The notes: generated from the letters alone by a model not told the origin. A stretch of 64,000 nt of DNA from SZUA-584 sp040768905 (GCA_040768905.1 JAXGMA010000001.1:1488001-1552000); one strand, 5' to 3'. Positions 51,126 to 61,245 are shown, counted from the stretch's first letter. Made by a program: numbers and translations.

Positions 51126-52631
51126 CTATTCGCCCGCATGCATGATGCCGAGAACATCAAGCTCTTTTTGACTAAGGCCAATGCCGCGCAGCATCAGCCG
51201 GTTGCCACGCAGGCTCTCAATGGCGTTGATCCCCATGCCGCCCAGCATTTCTTCGATCTCATGCCGCCAGCCGTTGACGAGATTGACAAGCCGCTCCGCC
51301 GCGATATCGGGGTTGAGCCTCTTGACAAGATCATCGCGCTGTGTGGCGATACCCCAGTTGCACTTTCCCGTATAACACGTCTGGCACATGTGGCACCCCA
51401 CAGCGATCAGCGCCGCCGAAGCGATGTAGCACGCATCCGCGCCGAGCGCCACCGCCTTGATGACATCCGCGCTGTTCCTGATGCTGCCCGCTGCCACGAG
51501 CGACACCTCGTTGCGAATGCCTTCGTCGCGCAGCCGCTGGTCGACCGAGGCCAAAGCGAGTTCAATGGGTATACCCACATTGTCGCGCACACGCTGTGGC
51601 GCAGCGCCCGTGCCGCCGCGAAAGCCGTCAATGGTGATGATGTCAGCACCTGCCCGCGCAATGCCCGAAGCGATCGCCGGGACATTGTGCACCGCCGCGA
51701 TCTTGACCGAAACCGGCTTTTTGTAATGCGTCGCTTCCTTGAGCGAATAAATCAGCTGCCGCAGGTCTTCTATGGAGTAAATATCGTGGTGCGGCGCGGG
51801 TGAAATGGCGTCGCTGCCCTGCGGTATCATGCGCGCCTCCGAAACCTGCTCGCCCACCTTTTCGCCCGGCAGATGGCCTCCTATGCCCGGCTTTGCGCCC
51901 TGGCCGATCTTGATCTCTATCACCGCACCGGCGTTGAGATACTCAGGATGAACGCCGAACCGCCCGGATGCCACCTGCACGATGGTGTTTGCCCCGTACT
52001 GATAAAATTCCCTCGCGAGGCCGCCCTCACCGGTGTTATAGAGTATACCAAGCTCAGTCGCCGCGCGCGCGAGCGCCTCATGTGCGTTGCGCGATATCGA
52101 GCCAAAAGACATGGCCGAGAACATCACCGGCACGGAAAGTTTGATCTGCGGCGGCATCTTGGTCAACAGCCTGCCGTCCTTATCAAACGCGAGCTTCTCG
52201 GGTCGCCGCCCGAGCATCACGCCCGTTTCCATGGGTTCGCGCAGCGGGTCTATCGACGGATTCGTGACCTGCGAAGCGTTGATGAGCATTTTGTCCCAAT
52301 ACACCGGCAGCGGATTGGGGCTGCCCATACCGGTCAAAAGCACGGCGCCCGAAGCGGCCTGCTTATAGATCTCCTTGATCGCACCGGATGTCCAGTTGGC
52401 GTTGGGCTTAAACTCTAGGTCATTCACGCGTATTTTAAGTGCGCGCGTCGGGCAAAGAGCGACGCACCGATGGCAATTGACGCACTTGCTCTCATCCGCA
52501 GTCATTTTGCCAAGGTCCGCATCGAGCACATGTACCTCGTTGGCGCATTGCTTTGCGCATACTTCGCACTGTATACATCTATTTTCATCTCTTTCGACCA
52601 GATAATCCGGCCAAGACAGCTGCAAACTCAT
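51126..52631 (-). CDS. gltB: Glutamate synthase central/FMN domain subunit (archaeal type)
   Basis: A 501-residue protein. The N-terminus is a 2x4Fe-4S ferredoxin domain (CIQCEVCAKQC, CVNCHRCVALC). The rest is the FMN-binding glutamate synthase barrel (GSISRNAHEALARAA, HHDIYSIEDLRQLI, GFRGGTGAAPQRVRDNVG, CYTGKCNWGIATQ). It makes glutamate from 2-oxoglutarate and ammonia delivered by the amidotransferase subunit. The ATG overlaps the upstream stop (ATGA), with GGAGGGG nearby. Confidence 0.94.
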   Translation of the reverse strand: MSLQLSWPDYLVERDENRCIQCEVCAKQCANEVHVLDADLGKMTADESKCVNCHRCVALCPTRALKIRVNDLEFKPNANWTSGAIKEIYKQAASGAVLLTGMGSPNPLPVYWDKMLINASQVTNPSIDPLREPMETGVMLGRRPEKLAFDKDGRLLTKMPPQIKLSVPVMFSAMSFGSISRNAHEALARAATELGILYNTGEGGLAREFYQYGANTIVQVASGRFGVHPEYLNAGAVIEIKIGQGAKPGIGGHLPGEKVGEQVSEARMIPQGSDAISPAPHHDIYSIEDLRQLIYSLKEATHYKKPVSVKIAAVHNVPAIASGIARAGADIITIDGFRGGTGAAPQRVRDNVGIPIELALASVDQRLRDEGIRNEVSLVAAGSIRNSADVIKAVALGADACYIASAALIAVGCHMCQTCYTGKCNWGIATQRDDLVKRLNPDIAAERLVNLVNGWRHEIEEMLGGMGINAIESLRGNRLMLRGIGLSQKELDVLGIMHAGE

Positions 52632-53716
52632 TGCATCCCCTCCACCAATCCAATAACCGGCTCACCGCCGGCAGGCGCCCAGACACGGTCAGGCGCATCA
52701 CACACGATACGTATCGCGGCCTCTTCACTGGCCACATAGAGCATATCGCCTTTCTCCGCCGCCACAAGTGAACGCAGCTTGATACGGTCATTAAGCGCCA
52801 GCATACCGCCGGGAAAGCCGAGTATAATAGAAAACGGGCCGTTGATGAGCGCCGAGCCGTATACAGCGCGCATTGCCGTAAATTTCTTTTTTTGTTCTTC
52901 GTCCATCATCGCGATCTCACGCCAGAACGGCGCGACCACGACATTGACAGCCTCCTTGAGTGACATGCCGTGCCTGCGCACCAGCAGATCGAAAATATAT
53001 GTGATGACCTCCGTGTCCGTCATCAGCGAACATTTGTAGCCGAAGATTTCGACAAAACGCCTGTTGGCATCATAAGACGATATCTCACCGTTGTGCACGA
53101 TAGACCAGTCAAGCAGCGTGAACGGATGCGCACCGCCCCACCAGCCGGGCGTGTTGGTCGGGAAACGTCCGTGCGCCGTCCAAAGATACGCATCATATGA
53201 CTCGAGCCTGAAAAAGCGGCCGATATCCTCAGGAAACCCCACGCCTTTAAAGGCACCCATATTCTTACCCGAAGAAAAAACATAGGCGCCGTCCATCTCG
53301 CCGTTGATTTTAAAAACACACCGCACAACGAACTCCTGTTCATCCAGTTCTGATTCCTGCAGCTTAGAGAGGCGCGGCGTTACAAAATAACGCCAGATAA
53401 GCGGGCTTGATTCAATCTCCGCAACCTTTCTTGTGGGTATTTTTTCTGCGTTTGCAATATCAAAATGCCTGTCGATAAAAGCATCAGTCGATGTCTTTGC
53501 CGCAAGGTCGTCATAGAAAATATGCAGAGCATAAAGGTCTGCATAGGCGGGGTATATGCCGTAACCCGCAAAACCGCCGCCAAGACCGTTGCTCCGGTCG
53601 TGCATCAGTTCAATGGATCTGATGATCATCTCGCCTGAGAACCGCCTGCCGCTTCGGTCGATCATACCGCTGATCGCACATCCGGAAGGTATCCTTATTT
53701 GGCCTTCTTTTAACAT
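52628..53716 (-). CDS. Class II glutamine amidotransferase subunit of glutamate synthase
   Basis: A 362-residue protein equal to the N-terminal glutaminase domain of GltB/GltS. The nucleophile should be C13 (SGCAISG), exposed after removal of a 12-residue propeptide. Further marks are TAHGRFPTNTPGWWGGAHPF and WSIVHNGEISSYDANRR (oxyanion and glutamine binding). First gene of the operon; the ATG has AAGGAGAG upstream. It releases ammonia from glutamine for the FMN subunit. Confidence 0.93.
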   Translation of the reverse strand: MLKEGQIRIPSGCAISGMIDRSGRRFSGEMIIRSIELMHDRSNGLGGGFAGYGIYPAYADLYALHIFYDDLAAKTSTDAFIDRHFDIANAEKIPTRKVAEIESSPLIWRYFVTPRLSKLQESELDEQEFVVRCVFKINGEMDGAYVFSSGKNMGAFKGVGFPEDIGRFFRLESYDAYLWTAHGRFPTNTPGWWGGAHPFTLLDWSIVHNGEISSYDANRRFVEIFGYKCSLMTDTEVITYIFDLLVRRHGMSLKEAVNVVVAPFWREIAMMDEEQKKKFTAMRAVYGSALINGPFSIILGFPGGMLALNDRIKLRSLVAAEKGDMLYVASEEAAIRIVCDAPDRVWAPAGGEPVIGLVEGMQ

Positions 53717-53871
53717 CTGCCCTCTCCTTCATAAATCTATATAAACATATTGTTTTTTCAGTAAAATAAAAACGCCAACCAAGCTTTTTATTCTTATAAG
53801 CTGATCGAAACGTCTTTGTTTCCGTCCCCGTATTCGTGGCCTTTTTGCCGGAATCATTTTCCGACAATGTG

Positions 53872-53900
53872 ATTATACTATCGGTTTTATAAAAAAGCAA
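53872..53900 (-). promoter_or_regulatory. Promoter of the glutamate synthase operon
   Basis: Minus strand TTGCTT (53900-53895), 17-base spacer, TATAAT (53877-53872). The leader to the first gene is about 150 nt and could hold a regulatory structure, but no known motif was recognised. Confidence 0.75.
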
Positions 53901-54390
53901 GAGCAAAATGCGAGTTTTTGCAATTTTTAATATTTTTAATTTCATTTTTATCTTTTATGGACAATTTTATTGCTTTTATCATACCTCTTATGAATATGTT
54001 CCATTATCATCTTGCATAATGCGGGATTTTATATCTGCTTTGAATGGATTTAAATACCAGTTATAAGCACGGCGCAAAAAGCGCAATATATTGTCGTAAA
54101 GCTGTTTTATGGCTGTCGTGAGCCTTATTGCTTTGGTATCTTAAGAAAACGTACGCGAAGCAGATGTACGGTACAAGCGCAGGAAGGCTAAAACCGCACC
54201 GGATGGTGCACAAAGGGCTAAGAGGAATGCTGGGCGGCAAAAGTCGGCTGCCGTATCATGCCAGAGTCTTATACGCGGGGTTACCGCAAACGGCCCGTAG
54301 CGAGAAAAAAACAAGACGGCCAGTAAGGCTTTATATGAAAACAGCGGCGCGGGATGAAAGAATTCCGCGCTGTTGTTATGCCGGCATTTC
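53901..54390. other. Intergenic region between glutamate synthase operon and ktrA
   Basis: No gene is supported; a 170-codon rightward frame starting at 54,128 runs antisense into ktrA and is not believed. A GC-rich inverted repeat near 54,341-54,376 (AACAGCGGCGCGG with CCGCGCTGTT) may end the ktrBA transcript. Confidence 0.5.
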
Positions 54391-55059
54391 TTATAGCATG
54401 CCGCTCTTGTTCTCGAATTTCTTTATGTTTTTATTTTCACCTACGACGATCAAGACATCTCCGCGCTCGATGCTGTCTTCGCCATGCGGAGCCGTATGGA
54501 TATACCCGCTTTTTCTTCTTATGGCGATGATATTCAGCCCGTATTTATGGCGAAAATTGAGCGAAGCAAGGTCCTTCCCCGCCCATTCATCGAGTGCGGC
54601 GATATCCACCATACGCAGGTCGCCCATGATCTCAACATAGTCGATCACATTAGAGGCCGCAAGGTTGTTCGCAACGCGCATCCCCATATCGCGTTCGGGG
54701 TAAACCACTCTGTCTGCGCCTGTTCGTTCGAGCACCTTGCCGTGCAGATCATTCTGTGCTTTGGAGACCACGTACTTGACGCCCATCTCCTTGCACAGCA
54801 TGGTGATGAGTATGCTGGATTGTATGTCAGTGCCCACGGTGACGACCGCCACATCAAAGTTGCCTATGCCGAGTGCCGCCAGAGACTTTTCGTCAATAGC
54901 ATTTGTTTTTACTGCGTGTGTCACATACGGCGCGATATTTTCGACCAGTTGTTCATCGCTGTCAACCGCCAGGACATCCTTGCCAAGGCTGTAAAGCGTT
55001 GTTGCGACGCTCTGGCCAAAAAGCCCCATACCGATCACAACATACTGTTTGTGTTTCAT
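54391..55059 (-). CDS. ktrA: Potassium channel regulatory subunit KtrA/TrkA
   Basis: A 222-residue cytoplasmic protein with an RCK-N Rossmann domain (VIGMGLFGQSVATTL, VDSDEQLVENI) and an RCK-C domain (about 135-215). It forms a nucleotide-gated ring under the KtrB pore. The ATG lies right after the ktrB stop codon. Confidence 0.95.
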   Translation of the reverse strand: MKHKQYVVIGMGLFGQSVATTLYSLGKDVLAVDSDEQLVENIAPYVTHAVKTNAIDEKSLAALGIGNFDVAVVTVGTDIQSSILITMLCKEMGVKYVVSKAQNDLHGKVLERTGADRVVYPERDMGMRVANNLAASNVIDYVEIMGDLRMVDIAALDEWAGKDLASLNFRHKYGLNIIAIRRKSGYIHTAPHGEDSIERGDVLIVVGENKNIKKFENKSGML

Positions 55060-55060
55060 C

Positions 55061-56425
55061 CTATCCCACCATAAACCTTTCTTCAGGGTATCTTAAAATG
55101 CTGCACTCTTTGAGCGTTCGGCTGGAAAGCCCGAAAACAAGTGTCATAAGGCCTATGCGTCCAGTGAACATGGTCGCGATCAATATAAATTTACTTAACA
55201 CACTCAGGTATGGCGTCAGCCCGGCGGAAAGCCCGACCGTCCCGAACGCGGAAATGACCTCAAAGACGATATTGGATGATGTGAACATCGCCTCCTGCCT
55301 GCTTTCTTCCACTGCGATCATTGCAAAACAGGCGATCAGCACAAACAGCAATGCGAACACCAGAATGGAGAGCGCGCGGCGCAGCGTATCATAGGCAAGA
55401 CGCCTGCCGAGGATGTTGACATCCTCACACCTTTTGACACTGGAAAAAGCAAAGATCGCAACAACGGCCAGTGTCGTCGTTTTTATACCGCCGCCCGTGC
55501 CTGCCGGCGATGCACCGATGAACATGAGTATCATCACGATCAAACGTGTGGCGGGCAGCAGCGATCCCTGGCCGATTGTAGAGAATCCGGCTGTGCGCGG
55601 TGTGACGGCCTGAAAAAAACCACTCAGCAGCTTGCCGCCTGTATCCATTTCCCCAAGCGTCCGGGGGTTGAAAAGCTCAAATGAAAAGACTGCGGCCATG
55701 CCGGCTGCAATAAGCAGTGCATTTGTGATCAGGACGAGCTTAGAGTAGCGCGAGAGCTTTCTGCGTCCACGAAAATGATCAAAGTTGAAAACATCAGCAA
55801 TAACAACAAACCCAAGGCCGCCAAAGATAAAAAGCGCTGTGACGGTCAGCAATACCAAAGGATCGGAGGCAAACACAGAAAGGCTGGTGTATTCGCCGGA
55901 TACCGCGCCCATCAGATCAAAACCGGCATTGCAAAAGGCTGAAACCGCATGGAAAATACTGTGGAAAATGCCTCTGGCCCCAAGCATGGGCACAAAACGC
56001 ACGGCCAGAACAGCTGCGCCTGCCAGCTCAAACACCAGCGTGTATTTGACCACCTTGAGTATCATCCTGACCACACCTGAAAGGTTTTGCTCTCCGAGCG
56101 CTTCCTTTATGACCATCCGCTCGCTCAAAGTGATACGCTTCCCGAGCAACACAAAAACAAGCGTCATCACAGTCATCACACCCAAACCGCCAATCTGGAC
56201 GAGCAGCAAAATGACGATCTGGCCAAAAAGCGTAAACGCTGTGCCTGTATCAGCAACAACAAGGCCTGTCACACACACGGCAGACGTGGCTGTGAACAGC
56301 GCATCCGCAAAACCAAGCTGCGTGTCGGATGTTGTGGCGGCAGGGAGGGACAAAAACAGAGCCCCTAACATGATGAGCGCCAGAAAACCAAATATAATGA
56401 TCTGCGCAGGTCTGAATTTATGCAT
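55061..56425 (-). CDS. ktrB: Potassium uptake pore protein KtrB/TrkH
   Basis: About 454 residues, some ten transmembrane helices in four pore repeats (TSAVCVTGLVV, AVSAFCNAGFDL, AVTPRTAGFSTI and a last ISAFGTVGLSAGL with the filter glycine). The ATG at 56425 has AGGTGGG upstream; a GTG three codons earlier is less likely. Cotranscribed with ktrA. Confidence 0.95.
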   Translation of the reverse strand: MHKFRPAQIIIFGFLALIMLGALFLSLPAATTSDTQLGFADALFTATSAVCVTGLVVADTGTAFTLFGQIVILLLVQIGGLGVMTVMTLVFVLLGKRITLSERMVIKEALGEQNLSGVVRMILKVVKYTLVFELAGAAVLAVRFVPMLGARGIFHSIFHAVSAFCNAGFDLMGAVSGEYTSLSVFASDPLVLLTVTALFIFGGLGFVVIADVFNFDHFRGRRKLSRYSKLVLITNALLIAAGMAAVFSFELFNPRTLGEMDTGGKLLSGFFQAVTPRTAGFSTIGQGSLLPATRLIVMILMFIGASPAGTGGGIKTTTLAVVAIFAFSSVKRCEDVNILGRRLAYDTLRRALSILVFALLFVLIACFAMIAVEESRQEAMFTSSNIVFEVISAFGTVGLSAGLTPYLSVLSKFILIATMFTGRIGLMTLVFGLSSRTLKECSILRYPEERFMVG

Positions 56426-56446
56426 GCCACCCACCTGTTTTCGCTT

Positions 56447-56474
56447 ATTATAACATACGCTTATTGTGTGTCAA
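56447..56474 (-). promoter_or_regulatory. Promoter of ktrBA
   Basis: Minus strand TTGACA (56474-56469), 16-base spacer, TATAAT (56452-56447); both boxes are consensus. Confidence 0.8.
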
Positions 56475-56500
56475 TGGAGCCAAGAGGCCCTAAGGATTTC

Positions 56501-57292
56501 TTAAGGAATGGGAATAAAACGCGGCTTGTGCCTGTCAAACGCGCACACATAGCGGAACCCGATGTCTTTTAGCATATGCAGGGCTTCTTTGACGGCATGC
56601 CCCACTGTCGCTTCGTGATGCGCATCCGAACCTATGGTCACGATCTCGCCCCCAAGCTCTCTAAAGCGCGCTGCGATCGGCCTTTCGGGCATTGTGTCGG
56701 GCGTCATAATAAGCCCGTTGGTATTGATCTCGAGCCCTTTGCCCTTGGCCACAAGTGTTTTTAAAATCTCATCTATGGCGTCTTTGTGATCTGAAAAACG
56801 CAGGAGATTGTCTTCATAAGGGCAGAATTTGCCGATATACCCAAGATGCCCGTACACATCATAATAATCGCAAGCAGCTGCGCACTCCGCGCAGGCACGT
56901 AGGTATTGTTCATAAATATCTCTTTGCGTGTACATATCCCATATGTCTCTGTAGAAGGGGTCTTTCCCGTATACAAGATGCTGCGATCCGATCACACAAT
57001 CAATCTCCTGTGCGTTTATGATAGCCTCCATGCGCTCTATTGCCGCGATATCGAGCCCCGCCTCAATACCAAAACGCATATTAAGCGCAGGAAAATCATT
57101 GACAGCCCTGCCAAAGCCTTCTTTGTAAGCCTTGATATCGAGACAAAAATCTATATCGCCGGGCAGATCAAAATCGATGTGTTCTGTAAAACAAATCTCT
57201 TTCAAGCCCGCGTTACACGCTGCCTGCGCCATACGCGGCAAGGGCACGTCGCAATCTGCTGAAAATGCTGTATGGATGTGGTAATCGATCAT
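56501..57292 (-). CDS. hisK: Histidinol-phosphatase, PHP family
   Basis: A 263-residue PHP-domain protein. Seen: metal-binding DYHIHTAFSADC at the N-terminus, EICFTEHIDFDLPG, HLGYIGKFCPYED and the C-terminal VTIGSDAHHEATVGHA. It should remove phosphate from histidinol phosphate, though PHP enzymes vary. The ATG overlaps the stop of the P-type ATPase gene (ATGA), so the two are translationally coupled although unrelated in pathway. No other his gene is in the window. Confidence 0.85.
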   Translation of the reverse strand: MIDYHIHTAFSADCDVPLPRMAQAACNAGLKEICFTEHIDFDLPGDIDFCLDIKAYKEGFGRAVNDFPALNMRFGIEAGLDIAAIERMEAIINAQEIDCVIGSQHLVYGKDPFYRDIWDMYTQRDIYEQYLRACAECAAACDYYDVYGHLGYIGKFCPYEDNLLRFSDHKDAIDEILKTLVAKGKGLEINTNGLIMTPDTMPERPIAARFRELGGEIVTIGSDAHHEATVGHAVKEALHMLKDIGFRYVCAFDRHKPRFIPIP

Positions 57293-59976
57293 GCTTGTCT
57301 CCTTTTTGGTGTGAAGTCCTGCCTTACACTTCTTTTTCTAAGCCGCAAAAAGGCCTTGATGGCTTCGCTTATCGGGACAATGGCAAAAGCGGCCGCTGTG
57401 GAAAAGAGCCACTGCTCCCCGGATAATGGCACGACGCGGAAAAATGTACCAAGAGGCACAAACCAGACCACCGCGGTCTGAAGCAGCGCGGAAAGCGCGA
57501 AGGCCATGTGCATCCATTTGCTGCCGATAAGGCCAAACAGCACCGAACGTGATGACGATCTGACGTTGTAGGCATGGAAAAGCTGGATCAGTCCCAGCGT
57601 CAAAAACGCCATGGTGGTTGCCGTTTGCTGGTCATTGTACAGCCCGAGAGATAAGAAAAACACGCCCAGCGTCAGCGCACCCATGACAGTGCCGAAAACG
57701 GCGAGACTTGCCGCCATGCCCTTCGCAAAAAATCCCTGTTTTGCATCCCTGGGTTTGCGCTGCATAATGTCAGGGGGCGCTTTTTCCATACCCAAAGCCA
57801 GCGCCGGGAATGTATCTGTGACAAGATTGACCCAAAGTATCTGTACAGGGTATAAGATAGTATAACCCATCAGTGTGCCGATAAACAAGGTGATCACTTC
57901 GGACAAGTTTGCGGAGAGCAAAAACTGCACCGCTTTTTTTATATTGCGGAATATGCGCCGCCCTTCACGCACGGCACTCACGATCGTTGCAAAATTATCG
58001 TCCGTCAATACCATGTCCGAGGCATTCTTTGAGACCTCTGTACCGGTTAAGCCCATGCCGACGCCAATATCCGCCGATTTGAGGGCCGGCGCGTCGTTCA
58101 CGCCGTCGCCCGTCATCGCGACCACGTGCCCGCGGGAGCGAAAAGCGGATACGATGCGCACTTTGTGTTCGGGCGCGACACGCGCATACACGCGGATACG
58201 GTCTAATGTTTGGCCAAGTGCTGTATCATCCATTGCGTCGAGCTCAGTGCCGGTCACTGCGGTATCGTCCGCGCCCAGAATGCCCAGACGCTCCGCTATG
58301 GCGACCGCTGTGATCTTATGGTCGCCTGTGATCATAACGGGCATAATGCCGGCAGTTTTGCAGATTTCCACGGCTTCTTTGGCTTCCTTCCGCGGCGGAT
58401 CCATCATCCCTGCGAGCCCCAGAAAAACCAAATCATTTTCAAGGCCTTCCTGCGTTTGGGGCACGGCTGAAAGCGGCTTGTACGCTGCAGCGATCACACG
58501 CAGTGCCTGCCGGGCAAATTGCGCGTTTGCTTCAAGCAAACGCTCTCTGTCGGCTTCCTCAAGCTTCCTGACAGCGCCAAGATGGATATATGTACACCTC
58601 GCGATCAGTTCATCCGGCGCGCCTTTGACGAAAAGCACTGGGCTCACAGCGCCGTTGACCGTGCTCATGAGCTTTCTTGCTGAATCGAACGGTATTTCAA
58701 AAACACGCGGCAGGCTCTTATCAAGCTTTTCGGCACGGGCGCGACGGGAAGAAAAGGCATACAGCGCCGTTTCGGTCGGGTCGCCGATAAGCTTTCCGCC
58801 GTCCTTTTGTGTTTTGGTGTCGTTGCACAGCACAAAAACTCTGTCAAGCAGTTCAACCGTTTCGTTGGCGGGAACATTCTGCGCATCGTACTCGCGATCG
58901 CCGGCAAACACTTTCTGCACGCTCATGCTGTTTTGCGTCAGCGTACCGGTTTTATCGGAACAAATGACGCTCGTGCTGCCAAGCGTCTCCACGGCCGGCA
59001 GATTGCGCACGATGGCGCCGCTGCGCGACATTTTCTGTACGCCCATGGTAAGCTGCAGTGTCACCACGGTGGCCAGCCCCTCCGGTATGGCTGCAACAGC
59101 GAGGCTGACCGCGACAAAGAACATTTCGAAAGCTTCCCGTCCTGTCAAAAGGCCTGTTACAAAGACAACGGCAGCTACCGCAAGCACGGCATAAGAGAGC
59201 ATTTTTGAGAGAGCGCCCATACGCCGCTGCAGTGGGGTTTGTCTCTCTTTTGTGGTGCTGAGTATATGCGCGATTTTCCCAATCTGTGTGCGCATTCCCG
59301 TTAGGCATACTACGCCCGTCCCGCGCCCATATGTGACGCTTGTGCCTGAGAACGCCATGTTGATGCGCTCCCCCAGCGGCGTTTCATCGGATAAGACCGC
59401 TTTTTCATCTTTCTCGGACGGCACGGATTCGCCCGTAAGCGCTGCTTCCTCTATTTTGAGACAAGCTGATTGCAGCAGTCGCAAATCAGCGGGCACATAA
59501 TCGCCCGCTTCAAGCAACACCACATCGCCCGGGACCAAATCTTCTGCTTTGATCACTTTTGCGCTGCCGTCGCGCAATACCCGTGTTTCGGGCGCAGCCA
59601 TTTTTTTAAGGGCCTCAAGCGCTGCCTCTGCACGTGCTTCCTGCACCGTACCCATCACAGCGTTCAAGGCGATCACGGCAAAAATAATGACGGCATCCGA
59701 TATTTCGCCCAGCGCAACACTGACGGCCGCCGCACCCGCAAGCACGAGGATCATCAGATTTTTAAACTGGCTGATGATGATGCCAAAAAGCGTCTTTTTT
59801 CTGCCTTCCTGCAATATGTTTCGACCGTAAGCCGTTTGGCGTTCTGCTGCCTCTTTGAGCGAAAGGCCGCCTGCACCTGTCTTGAGCGACTGCAGCGCTT
59901 CATCCGGGCTCATCTCATGCCATGCTTTGTCCATTCTTTGCTCCGTACCGATGATTCTTTCATCCATGTTTCTCAT
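57289..59976 (-). CDS. Cation-transporting P-type ATPase (Ca2+ type, P2A)
   Basis: About 895 residues with the full P2 layout: a cation ATPase N-terminal segment, TGES actuator motif, phosphorylation site CSDKTGTLTQN, MTGDGVNDAPAL hinge and about ten transmembrane helices, including PEGLATVVTLQLT in M4. It resembles bacterial SERCA/PMR1-type Ca2+ pumps and probably exports calcium. The start is uncertain: ATG at 59976, with ATGs at 59988 and 59967 also possible. Longer readings run into the neighbouring gene's terminator. Confidence 0.93.
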   Translation of the reverse strand: MRNMDERIIGTEQRMDKAWHEMSPDEALQSLKTGAGGLSLKEAAERQTAYGRNILQEGRKKTLFGIIISQFKNLMILVLAGAAAVSVALGEISDAVIIFAVIALNAVMGTVQEARAEAALEALKKMAAPETRVLRDGSAKVIKAEDLVPGDVVLLEAGDYVPADLRLLQSACLKIEEAALTGESVPSEKDEKAVLSDETPLGERINMAFSGTSVTYGRGTGVVCLTGMRTQIGKIAHILSTTKERQTPLQRRMGALSKMLSYAVLAVAAVVFVTGLLTGREAFEMFFVAVSLAVAAIPEGLATVVTLQLTMGVQKMSRSGAIVRNLPAVETLGSTSVICSDKTGTLTQNSMSVQKVFAGDREYDAQNVPANETVELLDRVFVLCNDTKTQKDGGKLIGDPTETALYAFSSRRARAEKLDKSLPRVFEIPFDSARKLMSTVNGAVSPVLFVKGAPDELIARCTYIHLGAVRKLEEADRERLLEANAQFARQALRVIAAAYKPLSAVPQTQEGLENDLVFLGLAGMMDPPRKEAKEAVEICKTAGIMPVMITGDHKITAVAIAERLGILGADDTAVTGTELDAMDDTALGQTLDRIRVYARVAPEHKVRIVSAFRSRGHVVAMTGDGVNDAPALKSADIGVGMGLTGTEVSKNASDMVLTDDNFATIVSAVREGRRIFRNIKKAVQFLLSANLSEVITLFIGTLMGYTILYPVQILWVNLVTDTFPALALGMEKAPPDIMQRKPRDAKQGFFAKGMAASLAVFGTVMGALTLGVFFLSLGLYNDQQTATTMAFLTLGLIQLFHAYNVRSSSRSVLFGLIGSKWMHMAFALSALLQTAVVWFVPLGTFFRVVPLSGEQWLFSTAAAFAIVPISEAIKAFLRLRKRSVRQDFTPKRRQA

Positions 59977-60051
59977 AACCACGCTCATTGTATTTTTTTG
60001 TCCATTTGTTGTCAATAGCACTCTTGTCTGCCTCAAAAATAATGCAAAAAA

Positions 60052-60069
60052 ATACCGCGAAAGCGGTAT
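60052..60069 (-). terminator. Rho-independent terminator of the LysM-CAP gene
   Basis: Stem ATACCGC/GCGGTAT with a GAAA-type loop, followed on the minus strand by seven T. Confidence 0.88.
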
Positions 60070-60107
60070 CTTGATGCCACACCGGCAAAATGCATAAAAA
60101 CATCTGT

Positions 60108-60878
60108 TTAATACGGATTCATGAACATCTGCGTCCAGTAAAGTGTACCGTTTGCGGCTTTCGCCACACCGATGCCTATGTTGGTATAGGCCTGAGAGAG
60201 GATGTTTGCACGGTGCCCGGCTGAGTTCATCCATGTCTGCATCACCTCTGCAGCCGTTCTTTGGCCGTATGCGATATTTTCTCCCGCTGCGCTGAACCGC
60301 AGACCGAATTTTTGCATCATCTGAAACGGCGACCCATAAGTCGGCGAATTGTGTGCAAAATACTTCTTGTCGATCATATCCTGGCTTTTGATGCGCGCCA
60401 CTCTGCTCAGCTCCGTGTTGAGCTTTAACAGCGGCAAGCCGCGTCTTGCGCGCTCCTGATTAACAAGCTCAAAAACCTGCTGTTCATGGCTTGAGAGGGC
60501 TTTTGTGTCAGGGATCATGATCTTTTGTCCGATAAGTATTTTCGAAAAATCCTTGATCTGCGGGTTTGCTTTCTGCAGTTCGGCGAGGCTGATCTCAAAC
60601 TTTTTTGCGATCCCCCACATGGTATCGCCTCTTTGCACCGTGTAGCTCACGAGTTTTGTTTCAGGTATGGCGATCCTCTGGCCCACATAAATCAACGACG
60701 GGTTTGTGATATTCGGGTTGGCAGCAAGCAGCTCACTAATGCTTACACCATGGTTTTGCGCGATCCTGCTCAGCGTATCGCCCGCCCTGACGGTGTAAGT
60801 GGCGGCAAAGGCCGTCTGCACCGTCAGTGCGCACAATACCGATATCAATAAAACAACCTGTTTCAACATTTTTTTCAT
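60108..60878 (-). CDS. Secreted LysM-CAP domain protein
   Basis: A 256-residue protein with a signal peptide (cleavage near residue 25, AFAA), two LysM peptidoglycan-binding domains (about 27-71 and 77-121, each YTVRAGDT- or YTVQRGDT-like) and a C-terminal CAP/SCP domain (about 130-256; FELVNQERARRGLPLL, ENIAYGQ, WMNSAGHRANIL). It resembles Bacillus YkwD/SafA-type wall proteins. Role at the cell wall or spore surface; the activity of bacterial CAP domains is poorly known. Confidence 0.92.
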   Translation of the reverse strand: MKKMLKQVVLLISVLCALTVQTAFAATYTVRAGDTLSRIAQNHGVSISELLAANPNITNPSLIYVGQRIAIPETKLVSYTVQRGDTMWGIAKKFEISLAELQKANPQIKDFSKILIGQKIMIPDTKALSSHEQQVFELVNQERARRGLPLLKLNTELSRVARIKSQDMIDKKYFAHNSPTYGSPFQMMQKFGLRFSAAGENIAYGQRTAAEVMQTWMNSAGHRANILSQAYTNIGIGVAKAANGTLYWTQMFMNPY

Positions 60879-61245
60879 CTTTCTGTACTCCTAAAAATTC
60901 TGTTGTTTCGATATATTTTGTCCGTATTCGCGCATGAATATTTACAGGCATGCACACACATGGAGTATCCTGCTAATCCTTTTTTTAGGGGATTCAATTT
61001 TGCAGCAAATCTATAGATCTGGAAATCAAAAAATGCTGAAGCAGCCAATCGGAGGCGTTACAGTGACCATTACAATAATAGTCTGAGAACGCTCACTTTT
61101 TAGACTGTCTCGCATGCTCGTTCAACAAACACTGGCGGGCAAACTTGAGACTAAAAAAGCGGAAGCGCACAGTTTTTTACGTGCGAAAAAAGCAGCAGCG
61201 CCATTTATACGCTTTTCAGAACAGAATTAAATGCACACAGCATCT
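60879..61245. other. Intergenic region upstream of the LysM-CAP gene
   Basis: No gene is supported. I looked for c-di-AMP and c-di-GMP riboswitch cores, often found upstream of wall-enzyme genes, and saw none. A GGAG-type ribosome site precedes the LysM-CAP start. Confidence 0.5.

Noticed and set aside
53610..53945. Leftward frame of 111 codons at the start of the glutamate synthase operon
   Set aside because: It spans the operon promoter and ribosome site and reads as noncoding sequence.
54128..54640. Rightward frame of 170 codons
   Set aside because: Its second half is antisense to ktrA and the first half has no family resemblance.
57875..59194. Long rightward reading frame of 439 codons
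   Set aside because: It lies antisense inside the P-type ATPase gene and has no ribosome site or recognisable sequence.
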